A stretch of DNA of 64,000 bases from Hepsetus odoe (Eukaryota > Chordata > Actinopteri > Characiformes > Hepsetidae), in contig CM029367.1 of the NCBI GenBank assembly GCA_017165825.1, positions 17,848,945 to 17,912,944 on the forward strand, read 5' to 3'. Position numbers and translations under genes: made by a program. Positions within the stretch are counted from its first letter, which is position 1. Each line of letters begins with the position of its first letter. Positions 49,842-63,000 of this stretch are shown here, in pieces. The notes beneath the pieces were generated by a model, which did not search any database, had not been told where the DNA came from, and saw only the letters and a list, made by a program, of their open reading frames with translations.

Positions 49842-52800
49842 ATGTGTGAGGTAGAAACGGAGACTGTCTCACTGGAGTCCGGACCTTCTGTTGAGAGGTG
49901 GACTCTGCGCTCCAGAAACGTCAGTGTAGAAATAATCACCTTGGGCGCCGTTATTACTTCGGTCAGGGCAGCTGACCGGAATGGGCAGCAGGCCGATATA
50001 GTGTTGGGCTTCGATGATCTGGAAAGTAAGTGAAAGTGACTATTCTTGTCATTGTGAGTACACGGCACAACACACAGTGAACCACAACGAAATTACACCT
50101 CTGCATTTAACCCACACACATGTGCAGCAAGAAAGCGCCCAGGGAGCAGTGATGGGGCCTGTACCTTGCTCAAGGGCTTGCTCAGGTCTGGGATTCGAAC
50201 CCACAACCTTCTGATCCTGGGACCTAATCCTTAACAATTAGGCCACCACTGCCCCAAAGTTTTAATGGAAAGGAAAATAAGCAAACTATCAAACCAAAAA
50301 TGATGAATCTGATTGAAAGTACTGCTCACTGAGGACAACAAAGACATCAGCAAGGCACAACACCAGTCATTTACACTTCAACACAAAGAAATAGTTTATT
50401 CTTTTCATGGCCTTTCACACATTGCTTGTCCAAAGTCTGACTGTTGACACTTCAGTGCTGAAGCATTACTTCATGACAGTTAATGTTAGAGAAGTTTAGA
50501 GAGGCCAGCTGTGTCCCCCTATACTGCCAGAAAAAACCTACTGTTTACAGTAAAACTGTGGAATTACACTTAAACCTCAATAATTCGTAAGTTCTGATCT
50601 AATGTTCACAGTTTGATCACAAACATTTAATCAAAAAACTCTTGTTTTGCTATGAAGTTCATGGTCACCTCTTCTGGCATTCAATAATTCTGAAAGTGAA
50701 GTGGAGAAATGATAGTGTGGAAAAGTAGATCAAAGTAGAAAAGTGCCCAAAATCACATGCTCAAGCTTTCCCAGCACAAGGCAAAACTGGCCAACGGTTT
50801 CACTGTGAAATCTCAGTTAAAAATATGACAGTACATAAAATTTATGCATGTTAATACATTTGAAAGACTTTGATTAATTCATCATTAGTGTCCTAAAAAA
50901 GGATAACCTTTATGAATACATTGACAGGTTATCTCACTAATCCCCGTTACTTTGGAGCTGTGGTGGGACGAGTTGCTAACCGGATTGCCAGGGGCCAGTT
51001 TGTTATAGAGGGAAAGGTGTACAAACTGGCCATCAATAACAGACCCAATGCCCTGCATGGTGGCCTCAGGGGCTTTGACAAGGTCAGTAAACATGCATGT
51101 TTGGGGTCAAAATATAACCAGATAATTGAACAAAAATATTTTTTCTGGGACAGTGTACTTCTGTACTGCACTGGTAAATTATTTGATCTAATATTGATAG
51201 GATAATATTATTATTGATTAATTATTGCACACCTCCAGGCTTTAGTTGCATTGCTGTATAAATGTAGTAGAAGCTGTTTAAACTTTAAACCCTCACTCTT
51301 TTCTTACACTTGTGCAGTCTAGCTCACCTTTTGCCCATTTCCTGAGGACTCTACACAAGTCTGTGTAACTGGACTTCAGTTTAGATCTCACCTAAAGATT
51401 AAACAAGCATGGACACTTTGTCCTTATTGGTAGAGTTGCAAAATGCGACGGCAGTTCTTCTGTTTATAATTTGATGCAATCTGGAACAACTACATTTGTC
51501 CTTATGTTGTAGGATAAAATAAGACAAGACTCTTTTAAGAAAATAAACAGTTTGTTGGTTTATTGAGTTTTGTAGGTGGACATTTCTGTGTGTCTTCATA
51601 TTTTTAGGCTGTGTGGACCAGCAAGTCTGTGGCTAATGGAGTTAGACTGACCCACATTAGTCCTGATGGGGATGAAGGTTACCCTGGAAACCTAAAGGTT
51701 TCTGTTACTTACACACTGGAGGAAAATACACTGAGTATACAGTATCATGCCCAGACTGACCAAACTACACCAGTCAACCTGACCAACCATTCTTACTTCA
51801 ACCTGGCTGGACAGGTGAGACTGGAAACTCATGTTCATTCAGTCCCATCAGCTGGTGTAACAGGTGCAGTTAATTGCTCATGGAAACAGAAACATTGCAA
51901 AATGTCCAGTACATTCTGTAAATAATTGAACAGTGACATATTTGTGGTTTTGCCTCCATTCTCTATTACCATTGAACCAAAGCTGACATCCTGCCTTTCG
52001 TTATCTCTGTATTAGGCCAGACAGTTTTAAAGGTCATTGTTGGTTTACTTTTAGACCATAATATATACCAGGGCTGCTCAATTATGGCAAAAATCATAAT
52101 CCCAATTATTTTTGTCAATACTGAGGTCACGATTACTAAATGCGATTTCACATTTACTTTCTTTGAATTTAAAGTAAAAAACTTACTGATATCAACATTT
52201 ACAATGATAATATAAAAAAAAAAATAAAAAAAAAGTTAATAAATGTTGAGCCAGGGGTACAGCTGTAACGGTGGCAGGGTGCAGGTAGGATGTCAATGTA
52301 GAGCCAGTGGTCAGGAACATACATTTATTATCCAAAGTAACAGAAACAAGGCACAAGGAACTAAAATACCACCATTAACTGTAAGGCTTCACCTTGTGAA
52401 TGAGCTGCACTCTGTTCTGACTCATTGGGGCTTAAATAGTCTTCCCCAGTGAAGCACACCTGTGCCTTCTTGAGCTCAGGTGTGCTCAGTTAGAACAGAG
52501 TGCCCTCTACCGTACCAACCATGAAACCCAACCGTGACAACAGCATCTGGGATTCTCTGCCGTGTGTCCCTCTCAGATTCCGTGGACTTCACCACTAATT
52601 ATTAATTGCCAATTATTTTACGTATATAATTGCTACAATACACAGGCTTGTTGTGTACAGATATTATTCACATTAAAAAGGGCCAGTATCTGTGTGCACA
52701 ATTGAAAAACTTGATTCCCATTCTTTTTAGGGCACACCAGACATTTATGACCATGAGGTAACCATTTCAGCTGACGCCTATCTTCCTGTGGATGACACCA

Positions 52801-53686
52801 TGATTCCTACTGGTAGTTTATAGTTATTACCTAAAGTCAAAATCATTTTTAATATTGCTACCAGATATTGCTTCATATAGCATCTTCCCATTACAGCAGT
52901 CGTAGATTTGCAGTTGAGCTTTTCTCCTTCACTCCAAAGTGAAGAAACTTGAATAGCAGTCTGAGAGATTTTGAAGTGACAGATCACTGTGAAAATCATG
53001 TTCATAAAATTCAAATTCACAGGAGAGATTAGACCTGTAGAGAATTCACTCTTCGACCTCCGAAAGCCTGTTCTTCTCGGGTCTCGACTGAAGGAACTTC
53101 CTGGTCCTGGATTTGATCACAACTTCTGCCTTTGGGTTTCAGGCCAGCCAAAATTGGAGAAGAAGTGTGCACGGTAAGCCAGGGGGTCTCACTGCAAATG
53201 ATCCAACTTCAATCCAAGGAATCACCTTCCATTTGTTTCTTGACAACATGTTTCCATTCTATTATCTGACAAATGGCTTTCTTGGTGAAGAGTGGTGCAT
53301 CCTGGGACAGGGCGTGTTCTGGAGGTGAGCACCACACAGCCTGGGATTCAGTTCTACACTTCCAACTTTCTGGATGGATCTCTTAAAGGCAAAGAGGGGG
53401 CATCTTATCCCAAACACAGTGCTTTTTGTCTGGAGACCCAAAATTGGCCAGATGCTGTCAATCAGGTAAGAAAGGCCAAACTGCTGTAGTAACTGTAGTA
53501 TAGTGCAGGCCATGCTTCATTATAACAGTAAGTGTTTTTGCATTTGGGCCTTCAATAAAAGAAAACAGATTAAGCATTTGAATAAATTCTGCAATATTCT
53601 CTCTGCAGCCCCAGTTTCCAGATGCTCTGCTTGGACCAGGAGAGGAATACATACACACTACGTGCTTCACTTTCTCAGTGGCCTGA
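49842..53686 (+). CDS. galm: Galactose mutarotase (aldose 1-epimerase)
   Basis: This cytosolic enzyme of the Leloir pathway interconverts the alpha and beta anomers of galactose and glucose, supplying alpha-galactose to galactokinase. Coding exons: 49842-50025, 50928-51082, 51608-51814, 52731-52812, 53023-53173, 53291-53465, 53609-53686; total 1032 bases, 343 residues (human 342). The catalytic residues are present: His105 in NALHGG, His174 in NHSYFN (general acid) and Glu308 in CLETQNWPD (general base); the GRVANRIA segment supplies the conserved arginines. The start is the first ATG in the exon, and its position agrees with family length. All junctions keep the frame. A family-B SINE lies across the donor of exon 1 and appears to provide part of the splice site. 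The gene runs head-to-head with atl2 and ends close to the 3' end of dhx57. Confidence 0.96.
50023..50257 (-). mobile_element. tRNA-derived SINE, family B (copy g), inserted at the galm exon 1 donor
   Basis: In reverse orientation the tail (AAGTGAAAGTGACTATTCTT) starts directly after the GT of the donor, and the 5' end (GGCCACCACTGCCCC) is at about 50252. AAAGT precedes the insert at 50023-50027 and follows it at 50253-50257, so it may be the target duplication. This short duplication covers the exon-intron junction (AAA|GT). Confidence 0.75.
52070..52160. repeat. Dispersed repeat fragment in galm intron 3
   Basis: The segment GGGCTGCTCAATTATGGC followed by AAAAATCATAATCCC and CACGATTACTAAATGCGATT resembles an abundant fish repeat, possibly derived from a hAT-type DNA transposon. 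The assignment is from memory of such sequences and weak. Confidence 0.4.
52264..52539. repeat. Possible short DNA element with inverted ends, galm intron 3
   Basis: TGTAACGGT at the left and ACCGTGACA at the right are inverted with one mismatch around a 276-bp segment whose base composition differs from the flanks. It could be a MITE. No second copy is seen in the window. Confidence 0.35.
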
Positions 53687-54254
53687 GGGATTAAAACTCA
53701 CAAGTTGGTCTCAACACAGATTAACATGCCAAGCTTGACCAAACAGGAGTCTTTCCTTTCCTCTAGTAAAAATTTGTCTCACCAAAACCACAGGTGTATT
53801 TTTTGTTTTGTTTTCAAGAACAGCTGGCCATTGTGATTGAAATATCAAAAGAATATGTGGTTTTGTAGTTACACTTACAGTCTAGTCAGACATTAATTAC
53901 CATAAAATACAATGTCATTCCTAAAGCTCTAATTTAGTATATGAAACTGTATTCCTTTTCAATAACTGTAGAGACAATAGTTGTTTTTCTCCAGTTGTTC
54001 AATTTTTTGTGAGGTTCAGCACTATGATCTGGGAGCACCAGCTTCAAGCAGAGTCTGATGATTTCCCTGCTCAAATGCACCTGATTCAGCTCACCTGCTA
54101 TTTACTAGGTGTAGAGCGTTACTGGGTCTGTTAGTTCCCTGAAATACTGTCTCTGTCCTTATTGCAATTAATCCAGTAATTACATTTCTTTCTTTGGCCT
54201 GTGTTTTATTCTTGTATTTTCAGCTTCCTTCAAAGACATGTTTAGAAAAATAAA
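53687..54254 (+). other. 3' untranslated region of galm
   Basis: This follows the TGA at 53684-53686 up to an AATAAA at 54249-54254. It contains, at about 54035-54140, a fragment similar to the dispersed repeat at 19240-19375. Confidence 0.5.
54249..54254 (+). terminator. Probable polyadenylation signal of galm
   Basis: AATAAA on the plus strand, about 565 bases after the galm stop. It is followed within about 110 bases by the opposing signal for dhx57. Confidence 0.5.
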
Positions 54255-54357
54255 ACACAAGTGTATAATGTAATAATTATAAATCATAAATTCTTTATAT
54301 AAACACTCTGAAGGTTAAACGAAACTAACAAAAACATTTTTCGTGCCATGCACATGC

Positions 54358-54363
54358 TTTATT
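54358..54363 (-). terminator. Probable polyadenylation signal of dhx57
   Basis: TTTATT on the plus strand is AATAAA on the minus strand, about 400 bases after the dhx57 stop codon. Confidence 0.5.
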
Positions 54364-54766
54364 GAGTTCTCCCTTATATTATTAAAGCAGATAATCTTTC
54401 TCCTTTACAGACTCAAATATGGGTTTAGTCACATGTTCTATTATGTGTAAAATCACATAAGCTGCGAAGATGTTCTGTTTATTTCTTCTCTGGAAGAAAC
54501 CGAAATAACATCACAGGGTCAATTCAAACAAATCTTGATATTGATCAAGTACATTTGTCTGAATTGCTCTATGGCTTGTCATATTCAAATAATTACTCAT
54601 TCAAATATCTGAGTATGAGGCATGCATACAAGGTAACATTCATGTTTATGTTTATAAACTGTTGCATTCTGGTAGAAATGTACCTGCTGAGGATGGCTGA
54701 TAGATCATTTAAGTAGCAGGTGTTAATGCAAGAAAGAACATTTCAAGTGTGCTTGATGAGTGCATG

Positions 54767-57700
54767 TTACTGCGTTGAGATAAGAGACACAATAGTTTCT
54801 ATAATGCGTGAGCCTCTTGGGCAGGTGATCAGGTCCATGCTAGGGTTCTTGATCTTCTCCTCTAGGAGCTGGTCCAGTTCCCAACGAAGCTCTTTTACCA
54901 GCTCAGCCACCTGCACACAAAGTATAAACAAAATAGATGAGAGTTAGATCTTTTTACATTGACTTTCATTCAAATATAAACAACTCACTGTCAGGCAATA
55001 ATTTTACCAGAAGAGTCAACCTAAATAGCATTCATTCTTGAAAAAAAATCTATCCAAAAAGTTTTGCAATAATAAAAGAAAATTGCAACAGTTATCACCA
55101 CAGATCAGTGAAGGGTCGAAAATCATTGATCAGCAGTGACATCCAGAAAGGTTAGGAACCATTTTTCTTGTTGATAACTTTGGCACAGTTTAATTTATCA
55201 TTCTGGACAAATCTGATATATATTTCAACTTTAAAAGCTTCCTAATTTCCTGCCAATTAATTGAAATGTAACACGCTTATTACAATTATTTATACAATTT
55301 TCTGGATTTAAGTTAGTTTATCAGTGTTTTTTGTATTCTTAAACTTTCAAATGTTTTGTACAGCAGGCTTATCCATACCTTTTACCTAAAACTACTTTGT
55401 GACACAAAACAAAATTGAATTACCTGATGTGATGCAGCAGCGAATCGAATCCAGCCGTCGTCCAGAGAAATGATGAACTCCCCACGTTGCAGCTCCACAT
55501 TCACTTGCCCTCCACCAAAAAGCACCATATGATACACAGACACCATGCTGCAGTCACGGATAAACACTCTGCTGGTCTTCACTTTTTCATGGTAGACCAG
55601 GTATGGGCTGTCATAGTGACGCACCTGGAAAAAAACATCACAATACAGAGGCCAAAACACTCAGATTAAAACAATGCTTCTTTTATATCAGTTTTAATTA
55701 GCACGTAAAGAATCATTTGGTAAAGAATCACTTGTGCTTTGTTACCATAAAGTTGACGGATGAGGGGTGTATGTGAACTGCTCCATCACTTTTTGTCAAA
55801 AAGCGAAGCTCCTCTGCTTTAGGCTGCATCTTAACGGCTCCTTTACTTGTTATCTTAAACTTGCCCTGCGGAGCTCGCACCTATTGGTCCAGAGAAAGAG
55901 CTATAATGCACAGTTTCTTATTGCATGGAATTCAATAGTGTAAAAGGAACCAATTAGAAAATTGTTTTACTAAAAACACTGACCTGGACTACATTGGGAT
56001 ACAGGGCTGCACACAGCATGGCTGACATCAGCTTTGTGTTATCAGAGTTCAGATTTGCCTTAAAGGCAGAAACAGGCAGGAGCAATGTGTTAAAGGTGAA
56101 GTAGAAATAACAGTTTTGGGAGTACACTGGTCAAGAACACAATCGGTTCTTGAAGAGAAAAAAATTGTATCAATGCACTCTTTTTCAAAAAGCCACACAA
56201 AAAAAGCTTGCTAGATAAAACTATTAAATTCACCCTATTCATTTATGCTTTATTACCTCATAGCCTGTCACCTCCAACACTCCATCAGTTCCTTTGGAGC
56301 TCTTTCTCTCTATGTCTCTGGCCTTCAACCCATCCTTAACAAAGCCAATATCTGACAGAAGCTCTGCAAACTGTCTTTTGAGACATGCTATTTCCTAAGC
56401 AAGAAAAATACATTTTCAGACATGTAACAGAAGATGTAATGTAATTTTTAAATACATTACAGTTGCCAGGCTTACCTGTAGGCCACGAATAGACAAAAAG
56501 TTCTGTCTGCAATACTGATAGCCAGCCTTGGAGCCATTCTGTTCTGCACTACACCAACCCTGTGAAACAAACTCATCCATGTTACTACTTGAGTGTACAA
56601 TTGATATTTTTAGTTGTGACTTTAGTTCTCATCAAAGAAAACTGTAACCTTGTATGCTTGCAGTAAAGCGAGATGATCACTGTTGGCTAGAGAAAAACTT
56701 AATTTGCTCTCATTAGCCTCCTCTCGTTTATCCCAAGGCGAGACCTAAGAAAGAGAGAGAAGAAATCAGATAGATAGCATGGACTGTTGAACTACTGTTA
56801 TATTTGAAAGTGTCTTAAAGAGCTAGTTTTATCAAAAGGAAACTAACTTAATTTTTTTCATTTGGTACAAATGTAGTCAATCAGAAAAGTAAAACTGACA
56901 TATTGTAATAAATCCACACAGAAAAACAGTCAACATAGCCTACATAGCTCTAGTTCAAAACTAAGAACTTTTAATAAAGCATTGGTATTAAGGAAAATGT
57001 AGTTTACGTTTGACTTTTTGGCCACGTAACTTCATCAAAACACAAAGCATGACTGTTTAAGCATAATGCTATCTTACAAAAGGGCTCTTGAAGGCCAGGC
57101 TGGCAGCAATAGTGAGTGCTGGGTCCAAGCAGCGGAAAATGGCTCCCAGCAGCATGAGCTTCCCGATGCGAACATCCACAGGGAGGCAGGCCAGATGCCA
57201 GCCCAGCGGAGTCAGACATTCCGCTTCTGTCAGAGCCCCAAGAGCACACAACCTCTGCTTAGCTGCCTCCAGACTACCACCTGCTGGAGGCTCTATGAGG
57301 CGAGAGAACACAGACTCCAAGGGCCGCTCAGAGAACATCTCCAACACTTTAATCCTGAAACAGGAACAGTGTTTAAGATACAGACACCAAAAGACCAAGC
57401 ATTATAACTAAGAGGATGTCAACATGAGTGCTTTGCCTATGTTACTTGGAATTTGCTAGAAGGTACCTAAGGCACAGCTGTTCCAGAGGCACTCTCTGTA
57501 TTTCAGGGAGCTGCTGTTGGCTGAGGTGATGGGTGAAGCGATGACTGGTGAACAGGTGGAAGCAGACTCCAGATGCCACACGGCCTGCACGCCCTTTCCT
57601 CTGCAGAGCATTAGCACGAGACTCCCACACATCTTCCAGACTCTCCATACTTCGGGTGGCATCATACCTGACACACACAATTTGAAGAAACTTCTAATCT

Positions 57701-59048
57701 CAGGATATCAAGGTCTTGTGGAGATCAGTGTAATACATCATGTAATACTTCAGTGATTACATGATTTGACCAGAGTTTAACCAAGAGTTTCTTACCTTTT
57801 CTCCTTCATTCTCCCAGAGTCAATGACATAAACCACATCATCGATGGTAACTGATGTCTCTGCAATGTTAGTAGAGATGATGATCTTGGTCACACCCTCT
57901 GGTGGACGTGTGAACACTGCCTGTTGCTCCTCATTGGACAGAGAAGAGTGAAGTGGATACACCACACACCTACAACAATTACATAATATTTTCTGTAATC
58001 AAGCAAGGCATTCATCTAATTCATCTAATCATTTCGTTATTATTTCATACCTCTTTGCTTTTCTATTGTTGAACATCCTGTTAGACTGCAGCTGCTCATA
58101 CAACTGCTTTATCTCTGCTAACCCAGGCAAAAACACTAGAACAGCACCTGCAGGTGAGCATATAAGTAAACAAAATAATTAGCATCTCATTTACTGTATA
58201 CATTTGAGCTTAAGATAGCCTAACAAGCCTGGAAGAGAACATTAACTGCAAATTCTGTTAATGTCAGCTAACACTGATGGTAAGATAGGGAGGGCCACCC
58301 ATTTAGACAGAATGCACAACATTGCTCTAATAAACAACATAATTTTAGATCACCAGCAGCAGGGATAAAAGGGACTTTAATCTTTAACATGTTCAGGGAG
58401 GTTGCAGCAATCAGAAATACAAACAAACAAACAAGTAAATTGCCATTATTGGCAAAGCAAAAAATCAACAATTCAGCAGCAAACAGTGTCAAAAATACTT
58501 TCAGCCATCTTAAACTACTTTCTGTAATTTACTGATAAAGCAGGTAGATTAATAATCCCCTTCACCTCTTCTAATTAATTTAGCAGGCAAACAGGGAAAC
58601 ACTAGAAGTTAAACACGTGTCCTTGAAAAACAAATAAACCATTCAAATGATTATCTCATTATCAAGTGAATGCAACAGAACAAAAATAAGTCTTTTTAAC
58701 TTGTCACAACTGTGTTGTTATTGGAGGGCCAGCGAGTCAATCCTGGATTAACATTCAGCAACAATTTATATATATTATTGTGGTATATACTGTATATTTG
58801 ATCGCTACCTGGGGGGTAGTTGTGGTCTCCATCTACAATCCACTCCAGGACACACTCCAGAAGATCCATGTTGATTTTATCCAGGTCCACTGCAGCCAGG
58901 GTTTTCACCACAGACTTTGAGTAACCTTATTACAAGGTAACCAAAAGCCTCATAGTTAGATCACAAAGCATTTGTACGGTACAGTTTAAATTACCTCTCT
59001 CAGTATTATTATTATTATCATCGTTATTATTATTATTATTGTTATTAT

Positions 59049-59086
<38 letters not shown>

Positions 59087-60030
59087 TTTATAGACACGTG
59101 TATATAAATATTATTATTATTATTAATCATATTTATACACACACACAGTACTGTGCAAAAGTTTTAGGCAGGTGTGGAAAAATGCTGTAAACAAAGAATG
59201 CTTTCAGAAATATAAAAAATGATTGTTTATTTTGATCAAGTTACAAAATGCAAAGTGAGCGAACAAAAGAAAAATTTAAATCAAATCAGTATTTTGTGTT
59301 ACTACCTTTTGCCTTCAAACCAGCATCAATTCTTCTAGGAACACTTGCACAAAGTCAGGGATTTTGTAGGATTATGGTCGGTGTGTGATCAACCCATTTT
59401 ACCAAACAGGTGCTGATGATCATCAATGTCACACAGAGGTTGAAACACAGTCATGTTTGGAACAAACGACCAGCCGAGTTCCTTCAAAAACTGTGTGCAA
59501 GTGTACCTAGAAGAACTGATGCTGTTTTGAAGGTAAAGGGTGGTCACACCAAATATTGATTTGATTTAGATTTCTCTTTTGTTCATTCACTGCATTTTGT
59601 TGATTGATGAAAATAAATGATTAACACTTCCATTTTTGAAAGCATTCTTTGTTTACAGCATTTTTTCACATCTGCCTAAAACTGTTGCACAGTACTGTAT
59701 ATATATCTATATATATATATCTAAAATAAATAATAATAAAAAATTATATATATATATAAAAATAATATCTTTTTTTTTGGCCCTTACTTGGATATCGCAG
59801 TGTGAGCTCCTGCTGACTGAGCTGCTGGTCTGGAATGGAATCTTTGACCGTATCTTTCCTCGTAAAGGAGGAGAATGACCAACCACAATCATCATCCATG
59901 TCCTCTACAACCAGCTGTCCTTTCCCAGCCTTTCCCCCTTGACTGGATGCATTCTGTTTAGCTGAGCGCCGATATGGGCTACCGTCCTCTATTACATACC
60001 TGATACACATATGCATTACAAAGACTCTGA

Positions 60031-60097
<67 letters not shown>

Positions 60098-63000
60098 CAT
60101 GAGGATGAACAAGCATTTAAATTACAAAAGAAGGGCAAGCAAACTTGCAGAATCTTTCACTCTTTACCTAGTCTTAGCAATAGCATCTTCAAGGAAAAAC
60201 TGCTCCACTGGGAATGTTCGTCCTGTTGGCAAGGGATGGCAATTAATTAGTGACAATGTCATTTGTGGAGTGAGACTTAAATGCAACATATTACTACTTA
60301 ATAGATACAGCTGAGACCCTACCTGGTATGTGGATAGTGGGGCAATTGTAGAAATACTGGGAAAAAAGGTCAGCATTAAGAGTAGCACTCATCAGGATAA
60401 TCTTCAGATCTGACCTCTTCACCATCAGATCCTTTAGAACCAGCAACAGGAAGTCACTGGAAGACAAGTTACAAGTTACAAGTTACAGTATCACATGCCA
60501 CACTTTGTATGTGTGTAAATGTGTGTGATCGCAATAATTTTACCTCTCCTCTGTGCGCTCATGAACCTCATCCACAACCACATGTGTGACACCACAGAGC
60601 TCAGCATCCCCTTCCAACCTTCGCAGCAGAACACCAGTGGTGCAGAATAGCAGCCTAGTACTGGAGGACTGGGCACATAAACAGAAATGCAGATTATATC
60701 TTAATATATTAAGTGAAACAGATAAGAAATCGAAGTACCAATTAGAAATATACAACACACATTGAACTGTGCTATTCCCTGCCCCAAATACACTCAACAA
60801 AGGCAAAATATTCAATTGATGAGCTGGATTGGCTGGTTTAAAACAATTAGTGTAAATGAGCAGTGCTCCATGATTATGAAACACTGGTGTGTGTGTGTGT
60901 GTGTGTATAAACAGGGAAAGTATATATGTTGCATAACTTTGTATGAGTGAATGCAAAATCATGTCTATAGATATTTGAACATTAGGAGTTACTAGCTGGG
61001 AGTTGAAATGAAGTAATAAATAAAAAATTGCTTTTGGCTTTCATCTTAGAGTATTTACATACAAAGAACAAGGAAAGAGAATGCACATTCTCAAATTAAT
61101 GATCTGTTATTCAATGTGATTTGCAATACATGCTATGGTAAACAGCTACGAGCACAATAACTTTGTCACTGTCCAAAAATGGGTGAATATGAATATTGCC
61201 ACGTATACATCATGAAATTAAGGACCTACCCGGACAGTCTCCAAGCGTATCTGGTAACCAGTAGAATGGCCTAGAGCCTCTGCCCGTTCCTGAGAAACTC
61301 TGCTAGCCACAGCAATGGCAGAGATGCGCCGTGGCTGAGTGCAAATGATGCTGACCACACCCTCTGGTCGCCCTCTCAGTGAAGCGTCCAAGATGAACTG
61401 GGGAATCTGGGTGGTCTTACCACACCTGAGTTTAAACAGAAACACACATCTACATGTAAAGCTGTTTCTAGTGATCAGATTAGACATATTGTGCAAGGTA
61501 TCAGGCATACCCAGTCATCCCACTAATCACTAGAACTTGACTCTTCTTCAGAGAGTCCAGAATGTTCTCTCTCTCCTCCCACACAGGCAGCTGGCACCTC
61601 TGCTGCTGCATGGAGCAGTAACGCCTAGAAGACTGAAAGACAAGAGGCCAATCATGCAAGGCAAATTTATATACAATGCCTATGGAACTACAAGGAAACC
61701 GTGCAGGAAGTCTTGGCAGGTACTGGAAGAAAGACATTTACAAGACTGTATTACCGGTTTTCTCTTGAACTCTCTGCACAGTTTCCTGTTCTCTTGCAGC
61801 ATATCTTCAGCTCTAATTGCAGCATTCTTCCCCAAATTCTTCTTCCTAAAGTTCACATAGCTCTCATTCTCCACAGGAACGCATTCTTCGCTATCTTCAT
61901 CATATTCCTCATCTCCATCTTCTACGTCCTCTCTTTTGTGGCATTCTGTTGAAATATAACCAATATTTCAAACAGGGTCTTAGTGAGGCTTCCCCCAACC
62001 ACCCACCCCACTCCAAAAGACAAAGGAAATCTGATAAAAATTCAGCTGATTGTTGGGGCATCACAGACCTTGATCTTTACTTAAACAGACAGACTGATGT
62101 AGAACAAGATTACATCTTAAACTTCTAAAAAGCTCCTTAAAAGAAACTGTTTCTGGTTTCTTTTAAAGTAATAATTTTAAAGTTGTTTATTTATAATCAT
62201 AAGCATTTTTCTTACTTATATAAATTTGTTTTAGAGTTTGGCTTTCTTATGACAACAACATCATACCTTCTGTACTTCTTCCTCTGAAATTGGTGCTCTC
62301 TGAGACTGGTGCGCTTGTGGATCTGGATGTAGCTGTAGTGCTGCTCTGTATGCTGTTTGCTACATTGCTCTTAGAGCTCCGGCCCTTCATTGAGGTGGCA
62401 GCAGCTGGAGCTAACACAGGTGGTGGGGAACTGTATTTATGATGAGAACAGGACAGGAGCTCTCTGACTGGCCCATCTTCTTCAAGGCAGGAGATCAGAG
62501 TGTAGACCACTGGTTCACCATCTTGTGCAGCTGTAAGTGACTGGCTGAAAAGATATTCTGTCACATTAAGTCGTCCTGCTCCAGAAATTGCTTCATCAGT
62601 GGTACAAAAGGCAGCTAATGGTGGCTGAAAGGGGTAGCGGCTTCCTGGAGGAAAGCGGACTTCAAGCTGGTAAACAGGCGGTTCCATACTGCTGAAACCA
62701 GGCTGGCTGGGTCCGTATAAATCTCTAAGGCCGTTGGATTCTTTTTGGTTCTGGTGCTTGAATTTGCAGCGACTTCCAAACTTGCATCCTGATCCTTTTA
62801 GGTAGAACTTACACAACTGTGATGATGAAGATCCTGATTGGTGTGCATCAGTATTTGACTGAGATGACCTTCTGTGGCTCTCAGTCAGCCACAGAAGATC
62901 CAGATCAATAGTCCAGACATGGTCACTGATTCGCTCATGGAAGCGCTCACCATAGATTGCAGTTAAAGCAAGGGCCTCTTCCTGACGAAGGGCCACGCAT

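Noticed and set aside
57066..57411. Plus-strand frames of 107-113 codons opposite dhx57
   Set aside because: Shadows of a true dhx57 coding exon (57354-57078).
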